Notes: generated by a model from the letters alone, not told the origin. A stretch of 10,673 nt of DNA from Candidatus Bathyarchaeota archaeon (GCA_003662715.1 QMYO01000033.1:1-10673), one strand, 5' to 3'; shown: positions 1 through 6,187, counted from the stretch's first letter. Made by a program: numbers and translations.

Positions 1-1
1 A

Positions 2-442
2 GCCGTCAACAAGATAAACGAAAAATTCGCTGAGTACTTTTCAAAACTTACTGATGGAGGAGAAGCAGCGCTTAAATTAGAAAACCCAGAAGTCCCATTC
101 GCTGGCGGAATGGACATGATTGTTCAGTTCCCAGGTAAGCCTCCCATACCCGTGAACGGAGCCAGCAGCGGAGAAAGGTCCGTAGCTGCTGTTGCATACA
201 TATTTGCCTTACAAGACTTCTCGCCCGCAGCCTTTTACTTGTTTGACGAAGTCGATGCGCATCTAGATGCTTTTCACGTAGCTAGACTCGGTGAGCTGTT
301 GGCTGAAGAATCAACGAAATCCCAGTTTTTGGTTATAACTCTGAAGCCTGAGATGGTCAGCAAAGCAAAGAGTGTCTATGGCGTGTATGAGCACAATGGG
401 ATTTCCCATGTGGTTTCAACCGTGTTTAAGGAGGCTGTTTAG
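2..442 (+). CDS. smc: SMC chromosome segregation ATPase, C-terminal part (5' end outside window)
   Basis: This is the last 146 residues of an SMC protein, the ATPase arm of the condensin complex that folds and segregates the chromosome. The end of the coiled coil runs into the C-terminal ABC half-head. Visible in this fragment are the ABC signature at residues 54-60 (ASSGERS, in place of the usual LSGGEK), Walker B with the catalytic acidic pair at 78-85 (FYLFDEVD), a D-loop (DAHLD), and the last strand VITLKPE at 111-117. That strand has Leu where many bacterial SMCs have the switch His; eukaryotic SMC1 also has Leu there. No internal stop is seen in the open frame from the window edge. The stop overlaps the GTG start of scpA (TAGTG), so SMC and its kleisin are translationally coupled. 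The family call is secure. Full length and the N-terminal Walker A cannot be seen. Confidence 0.95.
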   Translation, partial: AVNKINEKFAEYFSKLTDGGEAALKLENPEVPFAGGMDMIVQFPGKPPIPVNGASSGERSVAAVAYIFALQDFSPAAFYLFDEVDAHLDAFHVARLGELLAEESTKSQFLVITLKPEMVSKAKSVYGVYEHNGISHVVSTVFKEAV

Positions 443-1122
443 TGACCTCGACGGTCAGTAAGCCTTTCTATTTTCAGCCTCCGTTGAATGTGCTTTTTGA
501 ATTTCATAAGCTGAGAAAAATAAGGCCGTGGGATGTGAACATATCTTTTTTGTTAACTTCCCTTCTAAAGGAGATGGAGAAGAGAGGAGAAGTTGATTTC
601 AGAGCTTCAGGAATGGCGCTTGACTCATCCTCCACCATATATCTGATGAAATCCAAGCTTCTACTAAAACTGGAGGAGCCCCCTGCTCCCCCTAAACCTC
701 CACCAGACTTTCTTCCCCCGCCTCTGTTCCTTCCTCTTCGTTACGAGTTGACATCCACAACTATCCAACATTTGTTAAAAGCGTTAGATGAAGTACTTAG
801 GGGCGAACAGATACTTGCTTTGAAACCACGTGCAGAGCCTATGCTGCCGCCTCCACCAGAGCTAATTCCTCCAATCGATTTGTACATGATGGAAATCGAG
901 AAGATGATGAAGGAGTTGTATAATTCTATCATACGGTTTGCTGGTAAGGGAAGATTAGTTATATTTTCTAAGTTCGTGGCTGGAATGAAAAAGATGGAGG
1001 CTGTTAAAACTTTCATTACTCTTCTCTTTCTCGCTCAGACGGGCAAAGTCAGCCTGTGGCAGGAAAAAGATTTCGGTGACATTTATATAACCCTCCGTGA
1101 GGGTCCACCACTTGAAGGATAA
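442..1122 (+). CDS. scpA: Segregation and condensation protein A (kleisin)
   Basis: ScpA is the kleisin that bridges the two SMC heads and recruits ScpB. The 226 residues match archaeal kleisin length. The N-terminal helical SMC-binding part contains the family pattern around residues 58-73 (MALDSSSTIYLMKSKLL, compare bacterial MA-x-LL-x-KS). Two proline-rich stretches follow: residues 80-98 hold 11 prolines, and 136-144 hold six more. The C-terminal winged helix (about 186-220, VKTFITLLFLAQ then DFGDIYI) is the part that binds an SMC head in this family. The GTG start at 442 overlaps the smc stop and has AAGGAGG at 428-434, 7 nt upstream, so the start is well fixed. The gene overlaps scpB, which completes an smc-scpA-scpB operon. 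The proline-rich linkers are longer and denser than I expect for a kleisin. Confidence 0.92.
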   Translation: MTSTVSKPFYFQPPLNVLFEFHKLRKIRPWDVNISFLLTSLLKEMEKRGEVDFRASGMALDSSSTIYLMKSKLLLKLEEPPAPPKPPPDFLPPPLFLPLRYELTSTTIQHLLKALDEVLRGEQILALKPRAEPMLPPPPELIPPIDLYMMEIEKMMKELYNSIIRFAGKGRLVIFSKFVAGMKKMEAVKTFITLLFLAQTGKVSLWQEKDFGDIYITLREGPPLEG

Positions 1123-1681
1123 AGAGCAGAAGTCATCTGAACTTTTTGAACAGGAAAAAACGAGGCGCATGTTATCTCTCATAGAGGCAGCGCTTTACGT
1201 GGCTGGTCGCCCATTGGATTTAAAGACGTTAGGGTCTGTGATTAACACCCGCTCCAAGAGGAAGGTTAGGACGCTTACCACCATGTTGATGAAGGAATAT
1301 GAAAAACGTGACACCGCCCTTGAAATCATTGAGGTTGAGGATGAGCGTTTTGTTTTGCAGTTAAAAGCGGAGTACACGCCGAAAGTTCGGAGATTGGCAA
1401 TAAGACCGCTCCTCAGCGTAGGCCCGCTGAAAACGCTGTCCTACATCGCTTATCGTCAACCTGTGCCTCAAGCTCAAGTCATAGACGTACGAGGACATCA
1501 CGCCTACGACCATCTTAGACAGTTGGAGGAGCTGGGTTTGATTGAGCGGGAAAGGGCTGGGCGAACCAAGATTATACGTACCACCGAGTTTTTCGCTGAT
1601 TATTTTGGGTTAAGCCATGATTTACGGGGTTTGAAGAAACAACTTAAGAGCATATTTGAAGAACTCGTCCCCTCAGAGTAG
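1112..1681 (+). CDS. scpB: Segregation and condensation protein B
   Basis: ScpB is the dimeric winged-helix subunit that binds the middle of ScpA in the SMC condensin. The first winged helix begins at IEAALYVAGRPL (residues 24-35). The second carries the diagnostic family stretch LKTLSYIAYRQPV (106-118), VRGHHAYDHLRQLEELGLI (126-144), and TEFFADYFGL (158-167). The start is uncertain. GTG at 1097 opens the frame but lacks a ribosome site. TTG at 1112 has GAGGG at 1099-1103, 8 nt upstream, and is used here (189 residues). ATG at 1169 would still keep the first fold nearly complete. With TTG 1112 the gene overlaps scpA by 11 bp. It is the last gene of the operon, and a T-run (1700-1704) lies just downstream. 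Confidence 0.92.
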   Translation: MKDKEQKSSELFEQEKTRRMLSLIEAALYVAGRPLDLKTLGSVINTRSKRKVRTLTTMLMKEYEKRDTALEIIEVEDERFVLQLKAEYTPKVRRLAIRPLLSVGPLKTLSYIAYRQPVPQAQVIDVRGHHAYDHLRQLEELGLIERERAGRTKIIRTTEFFADYFGLSHDLRGLKKQLKSIFEELVPSE

Positions 1682-1686
1682 ATAAG

Positions 1687-1694
1687 CTTATATG
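1687..1694 (+). promoter_or_regulatory. Putative TATA box for eS8
   Basis: CTTATATG lies between scpB and the eS8 gene. At the usual archaeal spacing it would start transcription near 1717, giving a leader of about 27 nt that contains the GGGAGA ribosome site (1728-1733) ahead of the TTG start. This would free eS8 from the condensin operon. The match is short, so support is moderate. Confidence 0.4.
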
Positions 1695-1743
1695 TTGAGT
1701 TTTTGTAGTCACAACAAGACCATAAAAGGGAGAACTATCAAAC

Positions 1744-2136
1744 TTGTCAGTGTGGCACGGAACCCAACACAAAAGGAAACCTTCAGGCGGCAGAAAACGA
1801 GCACACCGAAAGAAAAGAAAATTTGAAAAAGGCTCCTTCCCAGCCGAAACCTCATTAGGAGAACTCAAAAGAAAAACCAAACGAGGCTACGGAGGCACAG
1901 TGAAAACCAGCTTGTTAAGCGCAACCCACGCAAACCTTTCCAACCCATCCACTGGAAAAACCGAGAGAGTGAAAATTCTCCGTGTGGTTAAGAACCCCGC
2001 CAATGTAGACTACGACCGCCGAGGAGTAATCACGAAAGGAACGATAATAGAAACTCAGTTGGGCACTGCACGCGTGATTTCCCGCCCGGGACAAAATGGC
2101 GTCGTAAACGCTATTCTCATTCCTAAAAAGGCTTAG
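1744..2136 (+). CDS. rps8e: 30S ribosomal protein S8e (eS8)
   Basis: This is a protein of the small ribosomal subunit, in a family shared by archaea and eukaryotes and absent from bacteria. The N-terminus has the family hallmark VWHG followed by KRKPSGGRKRAHRKKRKFE, a very basic rRNA-binding stretch. The rest (RVVKNPANVDYDRRGVITKG, then TARVISRPGQNG) matches the family's beta-barrel. The 130 residues are typical for archaeal S8e. The TTG start at 1744 puts the conserved SVWHG at the very N-terminus as in homologues, and GGGAGA at 1728-1733 can serve as ribosome site, so TTG is used despite being a rarer codon. It is followed after 83 bp by the SRP19 gene. Confidence 0.97.
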   Translation: MSVWHGTQHKRKPSGGRKRAHRKKRKFEKGSFPAETSLGELKRKTKRGYGGTVKTSLLSATHANLSNPSTGKTERVKILRVVKNPANVDYDRRGVITKGTIIETQLGTARVISRPGQNGVVNAILIPKKA

Positions 2137-2182
2137 CTCTTCAAATGGTTTAATGTTCCTCTTCACTTAAGCCATAACAATT

Positions 2183-2196
2183 AAAACGTTTAAAAT
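2183..2196 (+). promoter_or_regulatory. BRE/TATA promoter of SRP19 (probably leaderless)
   Basis: AAAACG (BRE-like, bound by TFB) runs directly into the A/T box TTTAAAAT. The box centre is about 27 nt upstream of the SRP19 ATG at 2220, the usual distance from TATA centre to transcription start, and no Shine-Dalgarno sequence lies in between. This predicts a leaderless mRNA. The same AAAACGTT octamer precedes three other plus-strand transcripts in this window. Confidence 0.65.
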
Positions 2197-2219
2197 CCAC
2201 AACAACTTGGGCAGTAAAC

Positions 2220-2510
2220 ATGCGGAAAAAAGATAAGATAATCTTGTGGCCCGCTTACTTTGATTCAACCAAAACCCGACTGGAAGGGCGGAGAGTGCCT
2301 AAAAGCCTTGCAATATCATCGCCCAAACTGAACGAAATCATAAGAGCAGTGAAGCAGACGGGTCTTCAACCTGAAGTTGTTTTAGATGCTGGGCATCCGC
2401 GTGTTCCGTGGCAAAAAACGGGTCTAATCATTGTTCCTAAGAGGGATTCTAAAACTAAAATCTTGCGAATGGTTGCTAAGGAGCTTTTGAAGGTTCGCGA
2501 GCAGAGATAA
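2220..2510 (+). CDS. srp19: Signal recognition particle 19 kDa subunit (SRP19)
   Basis: SRP19 binds helices 6 and 8 of 7S RNA and lets SRP54 assemble, so it is needed for co-translational targeting of membrane and secreted proteins. The 96 residues are typical of archaeal SRP19. Recognisable family features are the N-terminal strand ILWPAYFDSTKTRLEGRRVPK (ILWP, then EGRR-P), the helix SSPKLNEIIRAVKQTGL, the HPRVPWQKTGLIIV segment (equivalent to YPR-W--G-V-V), and a basic C-terminus. The ATG start has no ribosome site but sits where a leaderless transcript from the 2183-2196 promoter would begin. It is followed closely by gar1 and tfb. Confidence 0.95.
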   Translation: MRKKDKIILWPAYFDSTKTRLEGRRVPKSLAISSPKLNEIIRAVKQTGLQPEVVLDAGHPRVPWQKTGLIIVPKRDSKTKILRMVAKELLKVREQR

Positions 2511-2527
2511 GTTTGTCAATAATTGGA

Positions 2528-2541
2528 GAAAGATTTAAATA
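2528..2541 (+). promoter_or_regulatory. Putative BRE/TATA promoter driving gar1-tfb
   Basis: GAAAGA followed by TTTAAATA is a good archaeal BRE/TATA arrangement. A start near 2563-2565 would give a leader of about 19 nt containing GAGGGG (2572-2577), followed by TTG at 2583. The promoter lies inside the frame that a TTG at 2523 would open, which argues that the Gar1 protein begins downstream of it. Confidence 0.5.
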
Positions 2542-2582
2542 AAGCGGTTAGTCCAAACCATTGGCTTTTGCGAGGGGAAGGT

Positions 2583-2843
2583 TTGCAGAGAATAGGTTGT
2601 GTACTTCACGTAAGCTCTAATAAAAACTTGATTCTTAAGGCGGAAAAAACACCGCGAATCGGCGATAAAGTTGTGAACCAGCACCTCAAACCTGTAGGAA
2701 CTGTTTTCGACGTGTTTGGACCCACCTCCTCCCCATATGTCGCGGTAAAACCCAACTCAGATAAATCGCATCACCTCGTTAATCAGGTCCTTTACACCAT
2801 CCCCTCCACTCCAAAAACGAAGAGAAGAAGGAAAAGAAGATGA
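2583..2843 (+). CDS. gar1: H/ACA ribonucleoprotein subunit Gar1
   Basis: Gar1 is the beta-barrel subunit of H/ACA RNPs. It contacts Cbf5 and helps substrate release during guide-directed pseudouridylation of rRNA. The family core is clear: [26 protein letters not shown], then the hallmark [17 protein letters not shown]. The C-terminus is a short, strongly basic tail (KTKRRRKRR) likely to bind RNA. Start choice: TTG 2583 is preceded by GAGGGG at a 5-nt gap and puts RIGCVLHV at the N-terminus, as in known archaeal Gar1 (87 residues here, counting the start). TTG 2523 would add 20 residues with no family match, running across an apparent promoter. The stop overlaps the tfb ATG (ATGA), so the two genes are coupled. 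The gar1-tfb adjacency is known from other archaea. Confidence 0.92.
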   Translation: MQRIGCVLHVSSNKNLILKAEKTPRIGDKVVNQHLKPVGTVFDVFGPTSSPYVAVKPNSDKSHHLVNQVLYTIPSTPKTKRRRKRR

Positions 2844-3778
2844 GCCGAGAATCTTCCCTCCCACACCCCCCAAAGATTCAGCAATGCCCCGAATGCGGCA
2901 GCAACCGTCTCATGCGGGATTATGAATGCGCCGAAATCGTATGCATGAACTGCGGCTTCGTCGTCGCCGCCAAGCTTACAGACCGAGGACCCGAATGGCG
3001 TGCATTCGACACTGAACAGCGGGCTAAACGAACTCGCGTTGGCGCTCCTCTCACCTTCACTATTCACGATAAAGGGCTTTCCACCATGATTGACTGGCAT
3101 GACCGCGACATATACGGCAAGAAACTCAGTCCTGGCCAAAAAGCCCAGATTTACAGACTCCGAAAGTGGCAACGCCGCATAAGAGTTTCTGACGCCACTG
3201 AACGAAACCTAGCTTTTGCCCTGTCCGAAATCTCTAAGATAGCTAACACACTTAATCTCCCCAAAAACATTCTTGAAACCGCTTCTGTCATCTATCGAAA
3301 AGCGGTTAAAGAACGTCTAATCCGAGGAAGGTCCATCCAAGGAGTCACAGCCGCCGCCATATACGTGGCTTGTCGACAGTGTGGACTTGCAAGAACTCTT
3401 GAGGAGATAGCTCAAGCCTCCAACATCAACAAGAAAGAGGTGGGACGCAGCTATCGATTCCTCGTTAAGGAGCTTGACTATTTCATTCCACCATTAAAAC
3501 CCAGTCAATATATCACTAAATTCTCCAATCAACTCACCATGCAGGGAATGGTGGAGGAAATCGCCCATAAAATCCTCAACACTGCAAGAGAACTTAAACT
3601 CACGTCTGGCAGAGGACCCACAGGCATAGCTGCAGCCGCCAGCTACATCGCATCTGTGCTCACTGGTGAACGGAAAACTCAGAGAGAAATAGCTGAGATA
3701 GCTCAAGTAACCGAAGTTACGATTCGGAACCGCTATAAGGAACTGGTTGAGCGCCTTCTATTCGTCATTTCTCTCTAA
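2840..3778 (+). CDS. tfb: Transcription initiation factor B (TFB, TFIIB homologue)
   Basis: TFB bridges TBP-bound promoter DNA and RNA polymerase and recognises the BRE. Order of parts in the 312 residues: an N-terminal zinc ribbon with Cys16, Cys19, Cys35 and Cys38; a B-reader/linker segment (about 50-80, [13 protein letters not shown] onward); cyclin repeat 1 (about 118-210, containing [17 protein letters not shown]); and cyclin repeat 2 (about 215-308, containing [16 protein letters not shown]). The second repeat carries the BRE-reading helix-turn-helix [20 protein letters not shown]. All metal ligands are present, and the length is normal. The ATG overlaps the gar1 stop, and no closer ribosome site competes. 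The extreme C-terminus (LLFVISL) is more hydrophobic than the acidic ends I associate with the family. A T-rich tract follows the stop. Confidence 0.97.
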   Translation: MSRESSLPHPPKIQQCPECGSNRLMRDYECAEIVCMNCGFVVAAKLTDRGPEWRAFDTEQRAKRTRVGAPLTFTIHDKGLSTMIDWHDRDIYGKKLSPGQKAQIYRLRKWQRRIRVSDATERNLAFALSEISKIANTLNLPKNILETASVIYRKAVKERLIRGRSIQGVTAAAIYVACRQCGLARTLEEIAQASNINKKEVGRSYRFLVKELDYFIPPLKPSQYITKFSNQLTMQGMVEEIAHKILNTARELKLTSGRGPTGIAAAASYIASVLTGERKTQREIAEIAQVTEVTIRNRYKELVERLLFVISL

Positions 3779-3797
3779 TTTTCCCTTTTTTCTTTTC
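3779..3797 (+). terminator. T-rich terminator after tfb
   Basis: A pyrimidine tract with runs of four to six Ts starts right after the tfb stop. It fits archaeal intrinsic termination, which needs U-runs and not necessarily a hairpin. It lies in the 54-bp gap before a convergent gene. Confidence 0.55.
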
Positions 3798-3832
3798 CAC
3801 CACTTCTTAAATTATGTGCTGAATTCATGTCT

Positions 3833-4552
3833 CTACTGAATTCTCTTAGAGGTGACGCCGTCAAATTCTATAGCCTTCACCTCTCCTGTCTTTACGTTTT
3901 GAAACAAAACCTTATAGACTGGAGTGTATATCACCGCACGGTCTGTAACCTCAAACAGTTCATGGACAACCCGCTTAATATCTTCTGGACGCTTAACTAT
4001 TTTAGACCTAATAATATCCACATCTGCGTCTGGAGCGATTTCAAGTTTTTTCGCGTTTTCACCCAGTTCAGCTAACATTTTTGTAGGCTGCTCCTCAGAA
4101 GGAGCAGATGGCAACTGTTTAAGTGGAACCTCCTGACCAGTTTTGTCTAGAATAAGCGAAGCCTTATCCTCATACAGCAAGTGTTCTTCGCCCTCAAGTT
4201 TAATCACCTTATAACCCTTCGCGGATGGCTCCTCTGTGGGTTTAGGTTTAAATTTCTGGTTTAAAAGAATGACTTCCCGCACTTTCTCGTCAACATTAAT
4301 GGTGTAGGCGCATTTGCGGTAGTAATCAATTGTATACTTTCCATTAATTAGGATGTATGGCTCATAATACTTATCAATGGAAACAAATTGTATTTCTTCA
4401 GGTTTAGGCTTCAAAAATCCAAATCTAGTAAATATTTTGCTCTTAAGCTTCTCTCCAGCAACCTTTATCACTGTAGGGTCAACAAGAGTTTTATAAACAA
4501 TCGTTTTTCTTTCAGCTATCCTTTCCTTAACCGGCGTGGTTTCAGTCAACAA
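3833..4552 (-). CDS. Conserved-looking protein of unknown function, 239 residues
   Basis: I do not recognise a named family. The protein is soluble in appearance: no signal peptide, no membrane segment, charged throughout, and only one Cys. It looks like three parts: an alpha/beta N-terminal region (1-95, with FVSIDKYYEPYILING and KCAYTINVDEKVREVILL); a Pro/Glu/Lys-rich spacer (about 96-155, with KFKPKPTEEPSAKG and PSAPSEEQP); and a C-terminal domain (156-239, with VDIIRSKIVKRPEDIKRVV, then IYTPVYKVLFQNVKTG and EFDGVTSKR). The YTPVY...KTGE...DGVT ending is a short beta-sheet pattern often seen at the end of small archaeal domains. The start is TTG: either 4552 or the next codon (4549). GAGGTG at 4556-4561 suits the second slightly better. 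It is a single-gene unit, convergent with tfb and divergent from the DUF3096-like gene. Confidence 0.8.
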   Translation of the reverse strand: MLTETTPVKERIAERKTIVYKTLVDPTVIKVAGEKLKSKIFTRFGFLKPKPEEIQFVSIDKYYEPYILINGKYTIDYYRKCAYTINVDEKVREVILLNQKFKPKPTEEPSAKGYKVIKLEGEEHLLYEDKASLILDKTGQEVPLKQLPSAPSEEQPTKMLAELGENAKKLEIAPDADVDIIRSKIVKRPEDIKRVVHELFEVTDRAVIYTPVYKVLFQNVKTGEVKAIEFDGVTSKRIQ

Positions 4553-4580
4553 TTACACCTCATTAAATGGTATCCTTTCT

Positions 4581-4596
4581 TTAATTAATTTTTTAT
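4581..4596 (-). promoter_or_regulatory. Possible A/T-rich promoter box for the 239-residue gene
   Basis: On the minus strand GATAAAAAATTAATTAA lies upstream of the TTG start. A start near 4565 would leave the GAGGTG ribosome site (4556-4561) inside a very short leader. The tract is A/T-rich without a clear BRE, so the exact box is uncertain. Confidence 0.35.
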
Positions 4597-4643
4597 CCGC
4601 CTAAAAACCTATCATTCCGCTTCCAAAAAGTGAAGAGGCTAAT

Positions 4644-4657
4644 CGAACATTTTAAAT
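4644..4657 (+). promoter_or_regulatory. BRE/TATA promoter of the DUF3096-like gene
   Basis: CGAACA followed by TTTTAAAT predicts transcription from about 4680. The leader of about 25 nt contains GGAGGAAG (4690-4697). This supports the ATG at 4706 as the start and not the TTG at 4688. Confidence 0.55.
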
Positions 4658-4705
4658 CCGATAACCATTGTATTCTGTAAACTGTGATTGGAGGAAGAAA
4701 GCGTC

Positions 4706-4909
4706 ATGGTAGAAGCAGTAGAGAAGGAATTAAAAAAGATTGGCATAACGGTTTCAAAACCAGTCTTAGCCATAATATGCATCATCTTCGGTTTGCTAGT
4801 GATAATATTCCCTGACCTTCTGCAATGGATAGTTGGTCTGTTTCTAATAATCCAAGGAATACTGATATTAACTGATTACTTAGAACTAAGAAAACAGCCA
4901 TCGCCATAA
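4706..4909 (+). CDS. Small two-helix membrane protein, DUF3096-like
   Basis: The 67-residue protein has a charged N-terminus (VEAVEKELKK), then two closely spaced hydrophobic helices: about 20-36 (VLAIICIIFGLLVIIFP) and 40-56 (QWIVGLFLIIQGILILT). A short polar tail follows. The P-LAI-CIIFGLLVIIFPDLL-WIVGLFLIIQGILIL pattern resembles the DUF3096 family of small membrane proteins, whose function is unknown. The start is ATG 4706 because GGAGGAAG sits 8 nt upstream. A TTG at 4688 would place that ribosome site inside the gene. It has its own promoter (4644-4657), and a hairpin with a pyrimidine tract follows. It appears to be a one-gene transcript. Confidence 0.8.
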   Translation: MVEAVEKELKKIGITVSKPVLAIICIIFGLLVIIFPDLLQWIVGLFLIIQGILILTDYLELRKQPSP

Positions 4910-4935
4910 CATTTCTACACGTCTCTACACAAGAC

Positions 4936-4972
4936 AGCACCTAGAAGTTAGGTGTTCCTATCTCTTTTCTTT
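4936..4972 (+). terminator. Hairpin plus pyrimidine tract after the DUF3096-like gene
   Basis: AGCACCTA (4936-4943) pairs with TAGGTGTT (4949-4956) across a 5-base loop, giving an 8-bp stem with one G-U pair. A C/T-rich tract with T runs (to about 4972) follows. It lies 27 bp past the stop codon, so a terminator is the simplest reading. A regulatory RNA hairpin is possible. Confidence 0.45.
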
Positions 4973-5174
4973 CTCATCGTTTTACGTTTTGCTTTCCCAC
5001 ACCCATCATGATTACGCCTCAAAAGTAACTGTGTTCAGTATCTTAATAAGGGGTTATTTTCAGAAGTCGACATGTTTCCCTAACCTTATATATTTAAATT
5101 ATAGCCTCGATGCGGTTATGGAGTGGAGTTGCGAAAGCGGATTTTTAGATGTTGGTTTTCTATTCTTTATTTTG
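4973..5174. other. Intergenic stretch with a strong plus-strand promoter
   Basis: I see no convincing gene of normal size. One plus-strand frame is open from 4989 to 5186, but its first part is low-complexity and has no ribosome site. The notable content is the TATA-like tract near 5086-5099 and a possible 22-codon hydrophobic reading frame from ATG 5118 to 5186. No tRNA or C/D-box RNA was recognised. Confidence 0.5.
5086..5099 (+). promoter_or_regulatory. Strong TATA-like tract reading toward 5175-5423
   Basis: TTATATATTTAAAT is among the best TATA-like tracts in the window, yet no ordinary plus-strand gene lies downstream. Predicted initiation falls at about 5116-5123, at or next to ATG 5118, which opens 22 codons ending at 5186. 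The transcript would run antisense into the 3' end of the minus-strand membrane-protein gene at 5175-5423. Confidence 0.45.
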
Positions 5175-5423
5175 TTAACTCTCTGACACATTGAACATTT
5201 CACAGAGTAGCTTGTACAATTCCTCTCCGCCTTCCACCCCTGTAAACATATCTTTTTCTGCTCTCAGAATTTTCCCCGCTACTTCACAAGTTTTTCTCCA
5301 TTCCAGTTCCTTCCACATGATTCGATAGTTCTTTAGCTCAATCCACGCTCGAAAGATTAAGACAATGAACATAAACAGCGTAATCGCTAGGTTAAGCACA
5401 TAAATTTCGAGTATTTCAACCAT
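5175..5423 (-). CDS. Small single-span membrane protein, unknown function (82 residues)
   Basis: I recognise no family. Residues 8-25 (YVLNLAITLFMFIVLIFR) form one membrane helix at the N-terminus. It is followed by a charged, Trp-rich helical stretch (WIELKNYRIMWKELEWRK) and a mixed C-terminal region with two Cys (residues 46 and 73). The N-in/C-out versus N-out/C-in orientation is not settled. Positive charge after the helix suggests the C-terminus is cytoplasmic. The gene is well supported by ATG at 5423 with GAGGTGA (5429-5435) at a 5-nt gap. It stands alone, with 141 bp on its upstream side to the next gene and a promoter facing it from the other side. Confidence 0.72.
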   Translation of the reverse strand: MVEILEIYVLNLAITLFMFIVLIFRAWIELKNYRIMWKELEWRKTCEVAGKILRAEKDMFTGVEGGEELYKLLCEMFNVSES

Positions 5424-5564
5424 TTACGTCACCTCTACATTTTCATGGCTTTTGTTTCATGGTCTTAAGAAGATTACTCACTTAATGTTTTCCCAACTGT
5501 AACAGCCTAATTTGCATACGCATAAAAACATCCTATAACTTTCTGAAGGTAAACGAGAAGTGCC

Positions 5565-6143
5565 TTAGCTACGCGCTTCCACCTTTCTAGGTCTGTCAAA
5601 GTATATGTTTTTGCCTTTTGCAGACACAGGAATTCCCATAATGACACTTGCCTCCGACAGCATACCTAACCGTCTGGCTGCGGGTCCAATTCTGTACATG
5701 ATGCGGTTGTCCACGTTAAGGATGCCAGCTGTTTTCGCTGCAGAGCCTAATGCGATTCCGAGGTCCAACGCTTTGAAGACACATGTTGGACCAGAGAAGT
5801 CTTGTCCAGCCTTCTTACCAGCTTTTTCAAATTCGTCGCAGTTAGCGTAGCCACAGGCTCCACAGTTTAGTCCAAACTTTTTTGTTCCTCGCACACCAAT
5901 TAATACGACTGCTTCAGAATCTCTAACGTTTCTAGCGTCTCGTCTAAACCCGCTTATCCCTCTTTCTTCCGCTATTCTTTCCATTTCTGCTGCTAAAGAT
6001 TCTTTTTCTGCTCCAAAGATGAGTGCAGTTAAGATATCGTCGACGCCGCCGGATTTCGGAGCGGTTCTGGCTGAAATCAGCATCAACTTTGACGCTTGCA
6101 TTATTCCTTCTCTTTCACCTTCTTTGCTGCTGATGATGGGCAT
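5565..6143 (-). CDS. DUF2148-family iron-sulfur protein (ferredoxin-like domain)
   Basis: This is a 192-residue soluble protein of the DUF2148 family, found in anaerobic archaea and bacteria. Its biochemical role is not established. Four Cys at 94, 97, 102 and 121 (C-x2-C-x4-C-x18-C, in GLNCGACGYANC and GPTC) are arranged like ligands of a [4Fe-4S] cluster. The N-terminal region (15-85) is alpha/beta, with SARTAPKSGGVDD near the start. The C-terminal half is rich in Ala and Gly and ends in the family-like VIMGIPVSAKGKNIYFDR. ATG 6143 has GAGGTGAG (6149-6156) at a 5-nt gap, so the start is firm. It is divergent from a thioredoxin-like gene 93 bp away, and the two could share a promoter region. 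A redox role is inferred from the cluster and the neighbour. Confidence 0.9.
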   Translation of the reverse strand: MPIISSKEGEREGIMQASKLMLISARTAPKSGGVDDILTALIFGAEKESLAAEMERIAEERGISGFRRDARNVRDSEAVVLIGVRGTKKFGLNCGACGYANCDEFEKAGKKAGQDFSGPTCVFKALDLGIALGSAAKTAGILNVDNRIMYRIGPAARRLGMLSEASVIMGIPVSAKGKNIYFDRPRKVEARS

Positions 6144-6187
6144 AGCTTCTCACCTCATAGTATACATTTATTTCAAATTCGTGGAAT

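Noticed and set aside
741..1016. Open minus-strand frame inside scpA
   Set aside because: It is the antisense shadow of the proline-rich scpA frame. The Ser/Gly-rich composition is what antisense proline codons give, and there is no ribosome site.
1915..2166. Open minus-strand frame across the eS8 gene
   Set aside because: It overlaps a highly conserved ribosomal protein gene on the other strand and shows no family resemblance.
2792..3172. 126-codon minus-strand frame opposite tfb
   Set aside because: It is the shadow of the TFB zinc-ribbon region, which is certain.
3827..4136. Plus-strand frames opposite the 239-residue gene
   Set aside because: They are the reverse complement of a gene with a good ribosome site. 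Their composition is unlike protein and they lack initiation signals.
4688..4705. TTG 4688 as the start of the DUF3096-like gene
   Set aside because: The strong ribosome site GGAGGAAG (4690-4697) lies inside that extension and serves ATG 4706.
4914..4930. Direct repeat TCTACAC (4914-4920 and 4924-4930)
   Set aside because: Two copies of a 7-mer ten bases apart near a terminator are not enough to call a repeat element or an operator.
5449..5465. Short direct repeat around TTTCATGG upstream of the 82-residue gene
   Set aside because: It is short, occurs twice, and has no further copies in the window. It is likely chance in T-rich DNA.
5605..5850. Plus-strand frame opposite the DUF2148 gene
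   Set aside because: It is an antisense shadow of a recognised family with a firm start.
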